From positions 134,681 through 198,680 of the forward strand of contig DDYB01000003.1 in the NCBI GenBank assembly GCA_002347265.1: a DNA stretch of 64,000 bases. The letters are read 5' to 3'. Below, piece after piece: positions 36,787 to 47,700 of the stretch. The notes under the pieces were generated by a model. That model made no database searches and had not been told where the DNA came from. It worked only from the letters and a program-made list of their open reading frames with translations. This DNA is from Desulfobacteraceae bacterium UBA2245 (GTDB lineage: Bacteria > Desulfobacterota > Desulfobacteria > Desulfobacterales > UBA2245). Position 1 is the first letter of the stretch. Each line of letters begins with the position of its first letter. Position numbers and translations under genes: made by a program.

Positions 36787-37542
36787 ATGCAGGAAGCGCG
36801 CATTCAGGTTCGGGATATGGTGGTGCGGTTCGGCGACAACCTGGTTCTCGATCGTGTCGGTTTCGATGTGTTCCGGGGAGAGATACTGGTCGTTCTGGGC
36901 GGCAGCGGCTGCGGAAAATCCACCCTGCTTCGCCATGTGACCGGCCTGGCCACACCGGAATCCGGAACCGTTCTGATCGACGGCGTGGACATCACCCGCT
37001 GCGGGGATAAAGATTTTCATCGAATTCTGCGCAAGTTCGGCGTATTGTTTCAGAGCAGCGGCCTTTTCGGATCCATGACCGTGGCGGAGAATCTGGCCGT
37101 GCCGATTCTGGAGTACACGGGACTCGACGAGGAAGCCGCCTGCGAGCTGATTCGCATGAAGCTTCGACAGGTGAACCTTCAGGGGTTCGAGAACCACATG
37201 CCCCATGAGATCAGCGGCGGAATGAAAAAGCGGGCGGGCCTGGCCCGCGCCCTGGCGCTGAATCCGGAAATTCTTTTTCTGGACGAGCCCACGGCCGGTC
37301 TGGATCCGGTCACCGCGGCGGAAATCGACGAGCTGATTATCAGAATCAACCGGTACAATCACATGACCATGGTGATCGTCACGCACGAGCTTTCCAGCAT
37401 ATTTGCCGTGGCGCACCGGATCATCATGCTGGACAAGTCCGCCCGGGGCATTATCGCCGAAGGAGATCCGGTCTTTCTCAAGGATCACAGCCCGGATGAG
37501 CGCGTGAGAAATTTTTTCAACCGGAAAGCCAATACGGCTTAA
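36787..37542 (+). CDS. mlaF: Mla-type ABC transporter ATP-binding protein
   Basis: A 251-residue ABC ATPase with Walker A GGSGCGKST (residues 38-46), Q-loop FGVLFQSSGLFGSMTV, signature EISGGMKKRAGLARALAL, Walker B ILFLDEPTAGLDPV and the switch histidine in VIVTHEL. The GGMKKR signature is typical of MlaF/MKL. AAGGGGTG precedes the ATG. It couples ATP hydrolysis to the MlaE permease encoded just upstream. Confidence 0.93.
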   Translation: MQEARIQVRDMVVRFGDNLVLDRVGFDVFRGEILVVLGGSGCGKSTLLRHVTGLATPESGTVLIDGVDITRCGDKDFHRILRKFGVLFQSSGLFGSMTVAENLAVPILEYTGLDEEAACELIRMKLRQVNLQGFENHMPHEISGGMKKRAGLARALALNPEILFLDEPTAGLDPVTAAEIDELIIRINRYNHMTMVIVTHELSSIFAVAHRIIMLDKSARGIIAEGDPVFLKDHSPDERVRNFFNRKANTA

Positions 37543-37557
37543 GGAAGTGCTTCTGTC

Positions 37558-38577
37558 ATGGCCTCGCTTCGAACCAAATTCATCGTCGGCGCATTTGTGG
37601 CAACCGGAATGGGCATCGCCATAGCGGCCATACTCTGGCTGGGCGCGTCCAACTATCTGGAAAAGGGGAATTATTATGCAGCCTATTTCGACGAGTCCGT
37701 TCAGGGACTGGAAAAGGACTCGCCGGTGAAATACCGGGGCGTGACGATCGGCCGCGTGTACCACATCGGCGTGGCGCCGGACGCCGCCCTGATCGAGACG
37801 ATTCTGAAGATCGAAACCGGACCGGATGCCGAGAAGCACCGCAAGGACCTGGTGGCCCAGCTCAAATCCGTGGGCATTACCGGCATCATGTTCATCGAAA
37901 TCGACCGGAAGCCTTCCGGAGAGCCTGACTTTTCCCCCAAACTGTCCTTTAAACCCGAGTATCCGGTTGTGGCCACGCGGCCTTCGGACATCCGGAAGTT
38001 TCTCCGCCAGGCCGAGGATACGCTGGCCCAGTTCCGCGCCATCGATTTCAAGTCTCTGGCCGACAGCCTGCAATCCACCATGACCGCCCTTCGCCAGTCC
38101 GTGGACGACGCTCAGATTCAAACCATATCGAAGGACATTCACAAAACGGTGCAAAGCGTGCAGAAAATCCTGGATCCACGCCGCTGGGAGGCGGTTCTGG
38201 ACAGTTTTGAAGAAGCCGGCAAATCGGTGGCCGTCATGGCCCGCACCGCCGACCAGACCGTGCTGGAGGCCAGGGCGGGCGTGGAGCGGATGCGACTGGC
38301 CCTTTCGGAAAACAAGCAGACCATGGACGACATCTTAAACGACCTGCACCAGGCCGCCGGCAAGGTCAACGGCGTCATGCAGACCGGAGACGATTTTATT
38401 GCCGGCATCGGCGACAAGGTTTCGCGTCTAGAGCGGCACATGACGGCAACCTTTCAGAACATGGAAAAAACCGCCGAGCACCTGGCGCGCCTGACCGAAA
38501 GCCTCGAGGACTCACCGTCCCGGATCTTCTGGGGAAAGCCGGCACAGGACCGGAAAATCGAATCCAGCACGAATTGA
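37558..38577 (+). CDS. mlaD: MlaD-type MCE-domain substrate-binding protein
   Basis: One N-terminal membrane segment (KFIVGAFVATGMGIAIAAILWLG) is followed by the MCE domain (YFDESVQGLEKDSPVKYRGVTIGRVYHIGV ...). The second half is a long helical region rich in heptads (TVQSVQKILDPRRWEAVLDSF onward), as expected for MCE proteins that form hexameric rings or tubes in the periplasm. It lies 16 bp after mlaF. Confidence 0.92.
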   Translation: MASLRTKFIVGAFVATGMGIAIAAILWLGASNYLEKGNYYAAYFDESVQGLEKDSPVKYRGVTIGRVYHIGVAPDAALIETILKIETGPDAEKHRKDLVAQLKSVGITGIMFIEIDRKPSGEPDFSPKLSFKPEYPVVATRPSDIRKFLRQAEDTLAQFRAIDFKSLADSLQSTMTALRQSVDDAQIQTISKDIHKTVQSVQKILDPRRWEAVLDSFEEAGKSVAVMARTADQTVLEARAGVERMRLALSENKQTMDDILNDLHQAAGKVNGVMQTGDDFIAGIGDKVSRLERHMTATFQNMEKTAEHLARLTESLEDSPSRIFWGKPAQDRKIESSTN

Positions 38578-38605
38578 AACAGCAATGCTTCAGGATGGAG
38601 AATAT

Positions 38606-39259
38606 ATGAACAGGATGGTTTATCCAGTTATCGGGTGTCTGCTGATCTGGAGCTTTCTGACCGCCGGGTGCGTCGGCGCCGGTCATCGGAAAGCGCCGGA
38701 CACGGCGTATTACACCCTCGAATACGAAAGTCCTGCCCTGCCCGTTCAGCCCCTGCTTGACCGGATTCTCAAGATCGAGGCGTTTCAGTGCGCGCCCGAA
38801 TACGACTCCACCCAGATTATCTATCGCGAGGGCAGTTTTCAAAGAAGCGGATATTATTATCACCGGTGGCGGGCCCGTCCCGGAGATCTCATTCCCTATT
38901 TTCTGGCAAGAGATTTTACACAGGCCGAGGCGTTCCGGGCGGTTTACGCCGGAACCGGAAACCAGGCCGCCACGCATCGCATCGAGGGCCGAATCGAGGA
39001 GTTTTATGAAAAGGACGCCCCGGATGGATGGAGCGCCGTGGTTTCGGTCGCAGTCGCCCTGCTGGCCGAGCACGAGCCCGATGTGAGCAAACGCGTTCTG
39101 TTTCAGAAGATCTACCGGGTTTCGGCGCCCTGCGCCGAAAAAAGCCCCGAAGCTGTGGTTCAGGCCGTCAGTCAGGCGGTTTCCGGGCTGTCGGCCGCCG
39201 TATTCAAGGATGTGTACAGCGCACTGGCCGATTCGGCGGATACAGTGCCCGGAAAATAG
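38606..39259 (+). CDS. ABC-type transport auxiliary lipoprotein
   Basis: A lipoprotein signal ends in a lipobox (FLTAGC). The mature part (YYTLEYESPALPVQPLLDRILKIEAF ... RVSAPCAEKSPEAVVQAVSQAVSGL) resembles the PqiC/DUF330-like lipoproteins that accompany MCE transporters. It likely sits at the outer membrane and completes this Mla-like system. ATG 38606 follows GGAG. Next gene pgi starts 41 bp later. Confidence 0.82.
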   Translation: MNRMVYPVIGCLLIWSFLTAGCVGAGHRKAPDTAYYTLEYESPALPVQPLLDRILKIEAFQCAPEYDSTQIIYREGSFQRSGYYYHRWRARPGDLIPYFLARDFTQAEAFRAVYAGTGNQAATHRIEGRIEEFYEKDAPDGWSAVVSVAVALLAEHEPDVSKRVLFQKIYRVSAPCAEKSPEAVVQAVSQAVSGLSAAVFKDVYSALADSADTVPGK

Positions 39260-39300
39260 GCGCTTCGAACCGGAAACCCCCAACTTTTTCAGGAGACCTT

Positions 39301-40926
39301 ATGCCTGTTTCAAATGAACTGCTCCGGTGCGATGCCTGGCATCAACTGGCATCCGAGGCCGATCGCATGGGCCGTGCAAAATTTCATCTCAGAAATCTGG
39401 TGATGGAAGAAAAGCGCCTGGAAAGATTTTCCCTCAAGGGCGGCGGCATCTTTTATGATTTCTCCCGGCAGCGGGTGGATCCGTTTGTGATGCGGCTGCT
39501 TTGGGAACTGGGGGCATGCCGGAACCTGCAGGCAGGTTTTCAGGCCATGGTGCGCGGCGAGATTGTCAACCGGACGGAAAACCGCGCGGCCCTGCATACC
39601 GCCGCGCGATCCTTTTCCGACCTTCCCGTTCATGTCGCGGGCCAGGACGTCATGCCGGAAATCCGCCGGGTCCGGGATCAGATCCGCCGGTTTTCGCAGG
39701 AGGTTCGCAGCGGCCGGATCACCGGCTCCACGGGAAAGCCTTTCCGGGATATCGTGGCGGTGGGAATCGGCGGATCCTACCTGGGAACCCAGTTCGTTGC
39801 CAGTGCCCTCGAAGCCCGCGCCCTGAAGGGAATGCGCCTTCACTATCTTTCCAACGTGGATATCGACAATTTCGGACAGATCGTTTCCGATATCGATCCG
39901 GAAGCCACCCTGTGGATCATCATCTCCAAGAGCTACACGACCTCGGAAACCACGGCCAACACCCGCCAGGCAACAGAATTCATGCGGGAAAAAGGCCTGG
40001 ATCCGGCCCGGCATTTCGTGACCGTCACCAGCAAGGGAAGCCCCGGAGATGATCCGGCAAACCCGGTGCTGCAATCCTTTCACATGTTCGACTTCATCGG
40101 CGGGCGGTACAGCGTCAGTTCGGCCGTGGGCGGCGTTCCCCTGAGCCTGTATCTGGGATACGAGTGCTTCGAGCGGTTTTTGAAAGGGGCCGAGGAGATG
40201 GACATTCATGCCGCGACGACGCCGGTCGAACGCAATATTCCCATGAACGCGGCCCTGCTGAGCATATGGAACAACAATTTTCTGAAATATCCGGCCCAGG
40301 GAATCATTCCCTACGCCGCGTCGCTTTCCAGGCTGGCCCCCCATGTGCAGCAGCTCTACATGGAAAGCAACGGAAAATCCGTGACCGCCTCCGCGCAGCC
40401 GGTTGAATGCGATACGGGAATCATCGTGTTCGGAGAGCCGGGAACCAACGCCCAGCACTCGTTCTTTCAGCTGGCACACCAGGGCCGGCCCTTTCCGATC
40501 GACTTCATCGGGGCGATCTCTCCCTGCCACGATCAATTTAGATCCCTGTCCAAAGGCGTGACCAACCATCAGGAGCTCTGGGCCAACCTGCTGTCGCAGC
40601 CCATGGCTCTTGCCGTGGGCCGGGATTCCGAAGACCCGGCGCGGCATTTTTCCGGAAACCGTCCCTCTTCCACCCTGGTACTCGACGATCTTTCACCGGA
40701 AAACATCGGCCGCCTGCTGTCCTTTTACGAGGCCAGAACCGTTTTTGAAGCGTTTGTCTGGGGCATCAACCCCTTTGACCAGTTCGGAGTGGAACTCGGG
40801 AAAACCCTGGCCTCGGATATCCGCAGGGAGATGGCGGAAAAGAACCGCGACCCCGAACACCGGTTTGACGCGGCCCATCCCATCGTGAGGGCCTACCTGG
40901 ACATGCTGTTTTCAAAAAAGACATGA
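39301..40926 (+). CDS. pgi: glucose-6-phosphate isomerase
   Basis: Interconverts glucose-6-P and fructose-6-P. ATG 39301 has AGGAG upstream; a longer in-frame extension is not conserved. Motifs are VAVGIGGSYLGTQFV, IISKSYTTSETTANTRQA, FDFIGGRYSVSSAVGGVPLS, MESNGKS, GEPGTNAQHSFFQLAHQG and NPFDQFGVELGKTLA. At 541 residues it is the long PGI type. Confidence 0.95.
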   Translation: MPVSNELLRCDAWHQLASEADRMGRAKFHLRNLVMEEKRLERFSLKGGGIFYDFSRQRVDPFVMRLLWELGACRNLQAGFQAMVRGEIVNRTENRAALHTAARSFSDLPVHVAGQDVMPEIRRVRDQIRRFSQEVRSGRITGSTGKPFRDIVAVGIGGSYLGTQFVASALEARALKGMRLHYLSNVDIDNFGQIVSDIDPEATLWIIISKSYTTSETTANTRQATEFMREKGLDPARHFVTVTSKGSPGDDPANPVLQSFHMFDFIGGRYSVSSAVGGVPLSLYLGYECFERFLKGAEEMDIHAATTPVERNIPMNAALLSIWNNNFLKYPAQGIIPYAASLSRLAPHVQQLYMESNGKSVTASAQPVECDTGIIVFGEPGTNAQHSFFQLAHQGRPFPIDFIGAISPCHDQFRSLSKGVTNHQELWANLLSQPMALAVGRDSEDPARHFSGNRPSSTLVLDDLSPENIGRLLSFYEARTVFEAFVWGINPFDQFGVELGKTLASDIRREMAEKNRDPEHRFDAAHPIVRAYLDMLFSKKT

Positions 40927-40966
40927 AACCAAAAATGGCCATGGGCCGGCCGCCCCAGCGGACGGT

Positions 40967-42853
40967 TCACCGTTTTTTGCTGAAACGGCGGCTCACGCCG
41001 TTCTTGGAACGTTCGATGGTCTTTTCATAAACCAGGCTGCTGCGCCGGACATAGTAGTTCATGTCCACCTGATTGATGTCGATGCCGGTTTCGTTCATGA
41101 AAACGCGAACCGCGTCCATGGACGAAAATCGACGCACAAAGAGCTCTCCCCAGGCGTTTTTATAGATCAGGCACACGTCGGGCGGATTTTCAACCAACTG
41201 AACAGGGCCTTCAAAATCCGTAACCATCAGCAGCCGGGTCGCCTTCTCAGGCGCCAGAAAATTTTCAAAGGGCACCGCGCTGATATCGTACCCGCCGAAT
41301 GCCTCCCGAATGCTTCCGGCCAGGTTGATCGTTTCCTGCATGGTGATCGAGGTGGGATTCGGATTCATACGGGTCTGATCCGGATCATAGATCCGGTTCC
41401 AGACCAGATAGGCCAGACACCGGACAATATCGGAGCTGCTGACCACCGTCCCGCCCTCCGCCTCGCATACCCGCCACTGGCCGTCGCTGTAGTCAAAGAC
41501 CAGCTTCGGCGGATTCGTCTTGGAAGTCGGCTTGTGAAGAACGGGAATCTTGTGGGGCTTTTGTTTCAGGCATGCGGACAGCTTTCTGCCGATGATGGTC
41601 ATATCCCTGGGATCAATCCCGTTCGGGGTATCCGCGCCGACGCTGGTAATGTCATTGCACATTCTGACCAGAAGATCGAAAATCTGTCTTCCGAACCGGC
41701 TCTGCTCGGCGTAACTCCAGGAGGAGAACTCGTTGAGGCGGTGAATATCCCGGATATTGAGCTTGTCGCCGCTGAAAAGGGCTTCGGCCAGCTTTTCCCG
41801 GATCGTGGTTTTTCCGGAAGCCAGCCGGATATCGCAGCGCACATACACGCATTTCTTGATGAATGCGAGCATGGATCCATCCAGTTGCCGATAGTGCGCC
41901 AGAAGCGCCCGCATGGAAAATACGCCGGGGTCCCGGAGCAATCCGTTTTCCGGCCCCTTTAATACCGAAGCCCGGAAACGGCTGCACAGAAGTTCGCCGT
42001 CGGCCTCATCCCACATCATCTTGAGCATCAGCATCTTGATGATGGATTTCAGGGGATGGGTCAGGGCCTTGTTGATCTGCCAGACCGCGGCGCCAAATGA
42101 TTCCTCGGCGCCGACCGATTTCAGGTCCCCCAGATCGATGAAATCGTAATCCTCGAACCCGGGCTTCATCAGTTCGGCAACCGTCCCTGAGTAATCCGTC
42201 GGTTCGCCGTCCCGAAAGCAGACCCACCAGACCGGAATTTTTCCGCAGATGCGGATGCCGGTCCGGTAAAACTCTTCCTTGAGAACGTTTTTCTGAACCG
42301 TTCCACTGCTTTCCGCATCCATCAGGCCGAACCGGCAGTTTTGAATGTCCTCCGCGTCGGTGATGAAGAAATAAACGGGCAGCTTGAGGTTGGCGTCCAT
42401 CCAGTCCTTGATCAGATTGATTTTTCGATACAGCCCGTTCATGCAGGAGGCATTGCAGCCGGTCCGGCGATCCACGCAGATCCAGATGTCGCAGTCCGAA
42501 GCGCTGGTCTGGCCGATCGTTCCCGTGCTGCCGATGGTATAGACGCCCTGAACCCAGCAGATGTCCGGGGAATATCCCAGCAGAGAGCGTTCCGATTCGA
42601 TTTCGAACATCTTTTTAAAGGCCGGTTCCCGCTGCACGATCTCTTTTTCCGAATCGATTCCATATACCTTGAACGGCCGCTCAAGATCTTGAATAAATCC
42701 GGGAACCGAGGGGTGGTTGACGCAAAGCAGCCAGGGCAGCAGATACAGAACCATCTCGCTGTCGCGCGGCGCCAGTTCGGAAAACACCGCCTTTCGAAAA
42801 TTGTTGTAGTCGATACAGGTTTTTTTGTTCTGAGCAATATGTTTGGCAATCAT
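40967..42853 (-). CDS. cyaA: class I adenylate cyclase
   Basis: Makes cAMP. The nucleotidyltransferase active site is at residues 108-122, GSTGTIGQTSASDCD, with the two aspartates D120 and D122 followed by IWICVD, matching the class I cyclase signature. The protein is 628 residues, shorter than the ~850-residue enterobacterial CyaA, mainly at the C-terminal regulatory half. It lies 33 bp downstream of recD on the same strand and is likely the last gene of the recCBD operon. Effectors are unknown. Confidence 0.85.
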   Translation of the reverse strand: MIAKHIAQNKKTCIDYNNFRKAVFSELAPRDSEMVLYLLPWLLCVNHPSVPGFIQDLERPFKVYGIDSEKEIVQREPAFKKMFEIESERSLLGYSPDICWVQGVYTIGSTGTIGQTSASDCDIWICVDRRTGCNASCMNGLYRKINLIKDWMDANLKLPVYFFITDAEDIQNCRFGLMDAESSGTVQKNVLKEEFYRTGIRICGKIPVWWVCFRDGEPTDYSGTVAELMKPGFEDYDFIDLGDLKSVGAEESFGAAVWQINKALTHPLKSIIKMLMLKMMWDEADGELLCSRFRASVLKGPENGLLRDPGVFSMRALLAHYRQLDGSMLAFIKKCVYVRCDIRLASGKTTIREKLAEALFSGDKLNIRDIHRLNEFSSWSYAEQSRFGRQIFDLLVRMCNDITSVGADTPNGIDPRDMTIIGRKLSACLKQKPHKIPVLHKPTSKTNPPKLVFDYSDGQWRVCEAEGGTVVSSSDIVRCLAYLVWNRIYDPDQTRMNPNPTSITMQETINLAGSIREAFGGYDISAVPFENFLAPEKATRLLMVTDFEGPVQLVENPPDVCLIYKNAWGELFVRRFSSMDAVRVFMNETGIDINQVDMNYYVRRSSLVYEKTIERSKNGVSRRFSKKR

Positions 42854-42886
42854 GGCCAGACCCCGAAATGAAATGTGTTTCGAAAA

Positions 42887-44713
42887 TTAAACCGGTGTTT
42901 TCCACAGGGCGTCGCGCAATCCCGATGCGCGCTGCATGCTTCGGGAAATTGCCGCGGATAAAACCGCCCTGCCCGATCCGATCCGCACGCTTCTGCGTGC
43001 GCGGGTAACGCCCGTATAGACCAGCTCCCGGGTGAGCAGGGCCGAGTCGGTTTCAGGCAGAATCAGAACGACGGAATCAAACTCGGACCCCTGGCTTTTG
43101 TGAACCGTCATGGCAAAGGCGGTTTCATGTTCCGGAAGCCGGGCCTGAGTAAAACCCCGCAACCCGCCGGAACCGTCGGTAAAAAAAGCAAAAAGCTCGG
43201 ATTCCGGACTTTCCGAAAACACGATTCCAAGATCCCCGTTGTACAGCCCCGATGCATAGTCGTTTCTCGTGATCAGAACCGGTCTTCCCCGGTACCAGCC
43301 GTTCCCGGCGCGGATCAGACCGCAGCGCTCCAGCGCGTTTTCCGCCAGGCGGTTGATGCCCTGAACGCCGAAATGACCGGATCGGATTGCGCAAAGAACC
43401 TTGAATCGGTTGATCTCCTTGAGCGCTTCGACCGGGTCCCGCGCTGTGATCATGGGCCTGTATCCCTCGATGATCGTTTTTCCCAGAGATGGGAAAAAGG
43501 ATGATCCGGGATCCGAAAACCCGATGCTTTCGTCCGGCGGCAGTGTAAGAAGATCGATGACCTTTTCGGACTGTCCCTGGTTGACCGCCTCGCACAGCGC
43601 GCCGATGCCGCTGTCCGCCTCGAAACGGAAGGTTTTGCGCAGACGCACGATGCAGTCGGAAAGCCCTGAATTCGACACATGGCCGGCCGAAGGGGTGAAA
43701 TCGCTCCGCCCGAGCGCGTGAAGGCTTTTCACAAATGGCGCTGAAAACACGTCCAGCCCCTGTTCATCGCAGATGTCTCCGAGAACCGATCCGGCTTCCA
43801 CCGACGCCAGCTGATCCCTGTCCCCCAGCAGAATGATTCTGGCCTGCTCGGGCGCGGCTTCCATCAGCTTGCTCATCAGGGCCAGATCCACCATGGAAGC
43901 CTCGTCCACCACGATCACGTCCGCGGGAAGCGGGTTTTTGCCGTTGTATCTGAAATACGGGGACCCGTTCACCGGTTGCAGCATGCGGTGAATGGTAAAG
44001 GTTTCCGAACCGACGGCCTCGAGAATCTCCGGTCTGCAGTTCAGTTTGCCCCTGGCCTCCTGAATCGACTGGCCCAGCCGTGCCGCCGCCTTTCCCGTGG
44101 GCGCGCAGAGAAAGATTCTCAGGGGGTGATCCGCCGGCTGTTCCAGAAGCATGGCCAGAATTCTGGCGACCGTGAAGGTCTTGCCCGTGCCCGGTCCCCC
44201 GGTGATCACGCACAGGGGCTTGAGCGCCGAAACCAGGGCCGCGGTTTTCTGAAGGTCCAAAGAACCATTCGGTTCCGGGAAAAGGCGGTCCATGCTGTCT
44301 TGAAGCCGACCGGCATCCACGGGCATCTCCTTGCCGGCGCGCCGGGAAATGTTCCGAGTGATCCGGTTCTCGTAATCCCAGTACCGGTACAGATACAGCC
44401 GGTTCCCCTCGTCCAGGATCAGGGGTCTGAAATCGCCCGCCTTCCCCACCACCGGGCAGGCGGCCAGCTTGTCTCGCCAGGAGTTCAGGGGCGGGCATCG
44501 AAGCGGCAACGCGCCGGGCAGGGTTCTTGCGGCATGGGTGCTGAGATCCAGGCACACGTCTCCGTTTGCCGTGGCCTGGCTGACCAGGGCCATGGCCAGG
44601 GCAACCTCGGCATCGTCCGTTCCGCACAGACCTGCCATGAACTGAGCAAAGTGCAGGGGCATTCCGGTCAATCCGGCTTCATGCAGATTCATCCACATCC
44701 GTTCCGTCATCAT
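42887..44713 (-). CDS. recD: exodeoxyribonuclease V alpha subunit
   Basis: The 5'-3' helicase of RecBCD, 608 residues. Walker A is GGPGTGKT at residues 172-179. Walker B is VIVVDEASMVDLALM, followed by IILLGDRDQLASVEAGSVLGD. The C-terminal UvrD-like domain has FAMTVHKSQGSEFDSVVLIL and LVYTGVTRARRSVRI. It follows recB with a 44-bp gap. All three subunits are present in the window. Confidence 0.94.
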   Translation of the reverse strand: MMTERMWMNLHEAGLTGMPLHFAQFMAGLCGTDDAEVALAMALVSQATANGDVCLDLSTHAARTLPGALPLRCPPLNSWRDKLAACPVVGKAGDFRPLILDEGNRLYLYRYWDYENRITRNISRRAGKEMPVDAGRLQDSMDRLFPEPNGSLDLQKTAALVSALKPLCVITGGPGTGKTFTVARILAMLLEQPADHPLRIFLCAPTGKAAARLGQSIQEARGKLNCRPEILEAVGSETFTIHRMLQPVNGSPYFRYNGKNPLPADVIVVDEASMVDLALMSKLMEAAPEQARIILLGDRDQLASVEAGSVLGDICDEQGLDVFSAPFVKSLHALGRSDFTPSAGHVSNSGLSDCIVRLRKTFRFEADSGIGALCEAVNQGQSEKVIDLLTLPPDESIGFSDPGSSFFPSLGKTIIEGYRPMITARDPVEALKEINRFKVLCAIRSGHFGVQGINRLAENALERCGLIRAGNGWYRGRPVLITRNDYASGLYNGDLGIVFSESPESELFAFFTDGSGGLRGFTQARLPEHETAFAMTVHKSQGSEFDSVVLILPETDSALLTRELVYTGVTRARRSVRIGSGRAVLSAAISRSMQRASGLRDALWKTPV

Positions 44714-44757
44714 TTATGCCATCATTATCAAATTATCGGCGGTTTGATCGCCGAAGT

Positions 44758-47700
44758 TTAGATATTTTTTTCAGTTTTCGGATTCGGCTTGAATCCATGT
44801 TTCGATTCGGCGATCAGAACCTTTTTCAGATCCCGGATCAGTTCGGGCGACGGAATATCGTGAAAGACCCCGTAATCCGGCCCCTTCTCCGGATCCACGC
44901 CTCGAAGAAAAATGTAAAACACCCCTCCGAAATCCCGTTCATAGCGGAAATTTTCCATGCGCTGCTCAAGAAAGCCGGTCAGGGCGAGGGTATAGAGGTG
45001 GTACTGAAGCACGTACATGGACCGGCTCATCTCCCGTGCCAGGGCCCCCGCATCATAGTCCTGAACGCTGTTTCCCAGAAAATTGGATTTCCAGTCCACC
45101 AGATAGTACTTTGCACGGCAGCGGAAAACCAGATCCACGAATCCTTTCATCAGCCCCCGGGCCGGAGAAAACTCCAGTCTTCCCAGCCGGCCGGAAAAGT
45201 CGTCCGGAATTTTCGGACTGCCGTGAGCGGCAAAGATTTCCGCCAGTTGACCGGGCCGGACCGTCAAAATAGGATAGTAAAACTCCATCTCATTGATCCG
45301 GTCCTTCAGGCCGATGGAAGACAACCTCAGATCCGGTTCCAGGGGCACTGCCAGTACCTTTCGAATCATTCCGCATACGCTGTCTTTCCAGTCGGGTTCA
45401 AAGCCGTATTCGGAAAGCTTCTGGATGATCAGCGGCTCCTGGGCGTCGATCTTCTCGGCAAAATCCAGGTGTTCGAAGATTTCATGGAAAAAAAGTCCGG
45501 CCCGGGTTCCCCTTGGAAAGGAAAATATGGTTCGACCGAGATCTCCGGCAACATCCGCCTGGGCTGTGGAATCCGGAAGAACCGGATCACGGTCGGGACT
45601 TTCTTCAGGGGTCTCCTTCGAATGATCCCGGTCCATCACCCAGGAGCTGTAGCTGGAGACCTTCCACGGGGCTTCCATTTTCCGGGTAAACCTGAGGTAT
45701 TCGGAAGGCGGCAGCTCGTCGGTTGAAATCTCCTGCAATTTTCCGACTGCGACAGGAAGTTTCACCAGCTGAATGCCGCCTGTGGATTCGAGAAACTTTT
45801 TTTCAAGATCCGCGATCCATTGGTCTTCGGACATGAATTTGAGGCGGGTTTTCAGGACTTCGATCCGATCGGTCTCGAAATCCGCGTCATCAGTGTGAAG
45901 CAGATAGGCCAGGGCCGATGTTTCGGCGCCCTGAATCCGGCCCCAGACCGCATAGCACCGTTTTTTTGCCCGGGTCAGGGCCACGTACAGCAGGCGCAGA
46001 TTTTCCGAGAGCAGCTCGTTTTGGGCCATCAAGCGGCTGGCGGCCTCTCCGGTTCCGATATCCATGACCCGATTTTTATCCGGATCATGAAAAAGAATCT
46101 CCGAATCCCTGAGCTCCGAGCCGTCCCAGCAGAACGGGCAGAACACGACGGGGTATTCCAGCCCCTTGCTCTTGTGAATGGTCACAATGCTGACCGCCTC
46201 GCGGTCGCTTTCCAGCCGAAGCTGATGAGCCTCGGCCTGGCGGAAAGACGATGGGTCACGCTGCCGGGCCAGCCATTTCACCAGCCCGCGCATGCCCAGG
46301 TGCCGCTCGACCGAGGCCTGATGGAGCAGTTCCGTCAGATGCAGCACGTTGGTCATGCGCCGCTCTCCGTCCGGATACGACAGGAGGCGCTCCTTGACCT
46401 TCCCGTCCGCCAGCAGGCGGCGAAACATCCGAATAAACCCCGATTGGCTCCAGATCTCGAACCAGGCCGAAAAATCCAAACGCCGCCTTTCCCACTGAGC
46501 ATTGTCCGGCGCCTGCCGGTCTATGACGCTGCCGTATTCGCCGATCAGACGGGTGGCAAGGGCCGAGCGAAGACGCCGCTCGTTTCGATGCTCCAGAACC
46601 GCCCTCAGCACCCGTTCGACCTCTCCGGCTTCGGGAGCGTCGAAAATGCTTCCCGCCTGATACAGTACCGCGGGAATATGCATCACATCCAAGTGCTGCT
46701 TTACGATTCTCGCCTGGCGATTGGTGCGCACCAGAACGGCGATATCCCGAGCCTGGAAAGGAGAGCCGGGATCTGAGAGAAGATTGGAGATCTCCCGGGC
46801 CACCTGAAAGGAAATCATCTCGACGGCATCGTCCTTGGAAAGGGGTTTTTCCTGACCCAGGCCGGCCAGCCACATCACCAGGCCGTCGCAGGCATCGGCC
46901 GCTTTATCGGGAGCGGGTTGAGCCGGATAAAAGCCGATATCGTCAAACACAAAGGGGGTTTTGTTTCCGGAAAAAATCGCATTGACCCCGGCGATCACGG
47001 CGGGCGAGGAACGCCAGTTGGTCGTCAGGGTGTATTTCTGCCGGGCCTCTTTTGCCGCCTTCATGTAGGCGAAGATGTCGGCGCCGCGGAACCCGTAGAT
47101 CGCCTGCTTCGGGTCTCCGATCAGGTACAGCGCGCCGTTGGCGCCGAAAAGCCGGGAAAAAATCTCGTACTGGATCGGGTCCGTGTCCTGAAATTCGTCC
47201 ACCAGCGCGGCCGGGTATTTTTCCTGAATCGCGCGCGTCAAGGCCCCGGCCCGCGGACCCTGCAAAGCCCGGTAGACCCGGACCAGAAGATCGTCGAAAA
47301 ACTGGGTGTTGCGGGATTTTTTTCGAATCTCGAGCTGCTTTTCGGCAAATGCAATCAGCGTGGATTTGAGATAAATCATCCGCTGGGCCATTTCCGCTTC
47401 CAGAAGTTCGGCCAGAGAATAAAGTTGAGCAACCCGGTCAAACAGAGGATGGGCGGGTGCGTCACAGCCCTTGCGAACGGATCTTTCAATCTTGCCCCGG
47501 CTGAGGTTCTCGATGCCGGTCACGGGAAACCCGATGCTGTGGGGTGAAAGATACCGGTCCATTTCCTCAAGCAGGGCCTGAATTTTCAGATCCCTTTTGG
47601 AAGCTCCGGACCGGGACGCGCCGGATTTCACCGCTCCGTAGACGGTTCCGCTGAGGCCCGGGTCGGCCAGCAGCGCGGCCACGTCCGCACGGCTGGATGG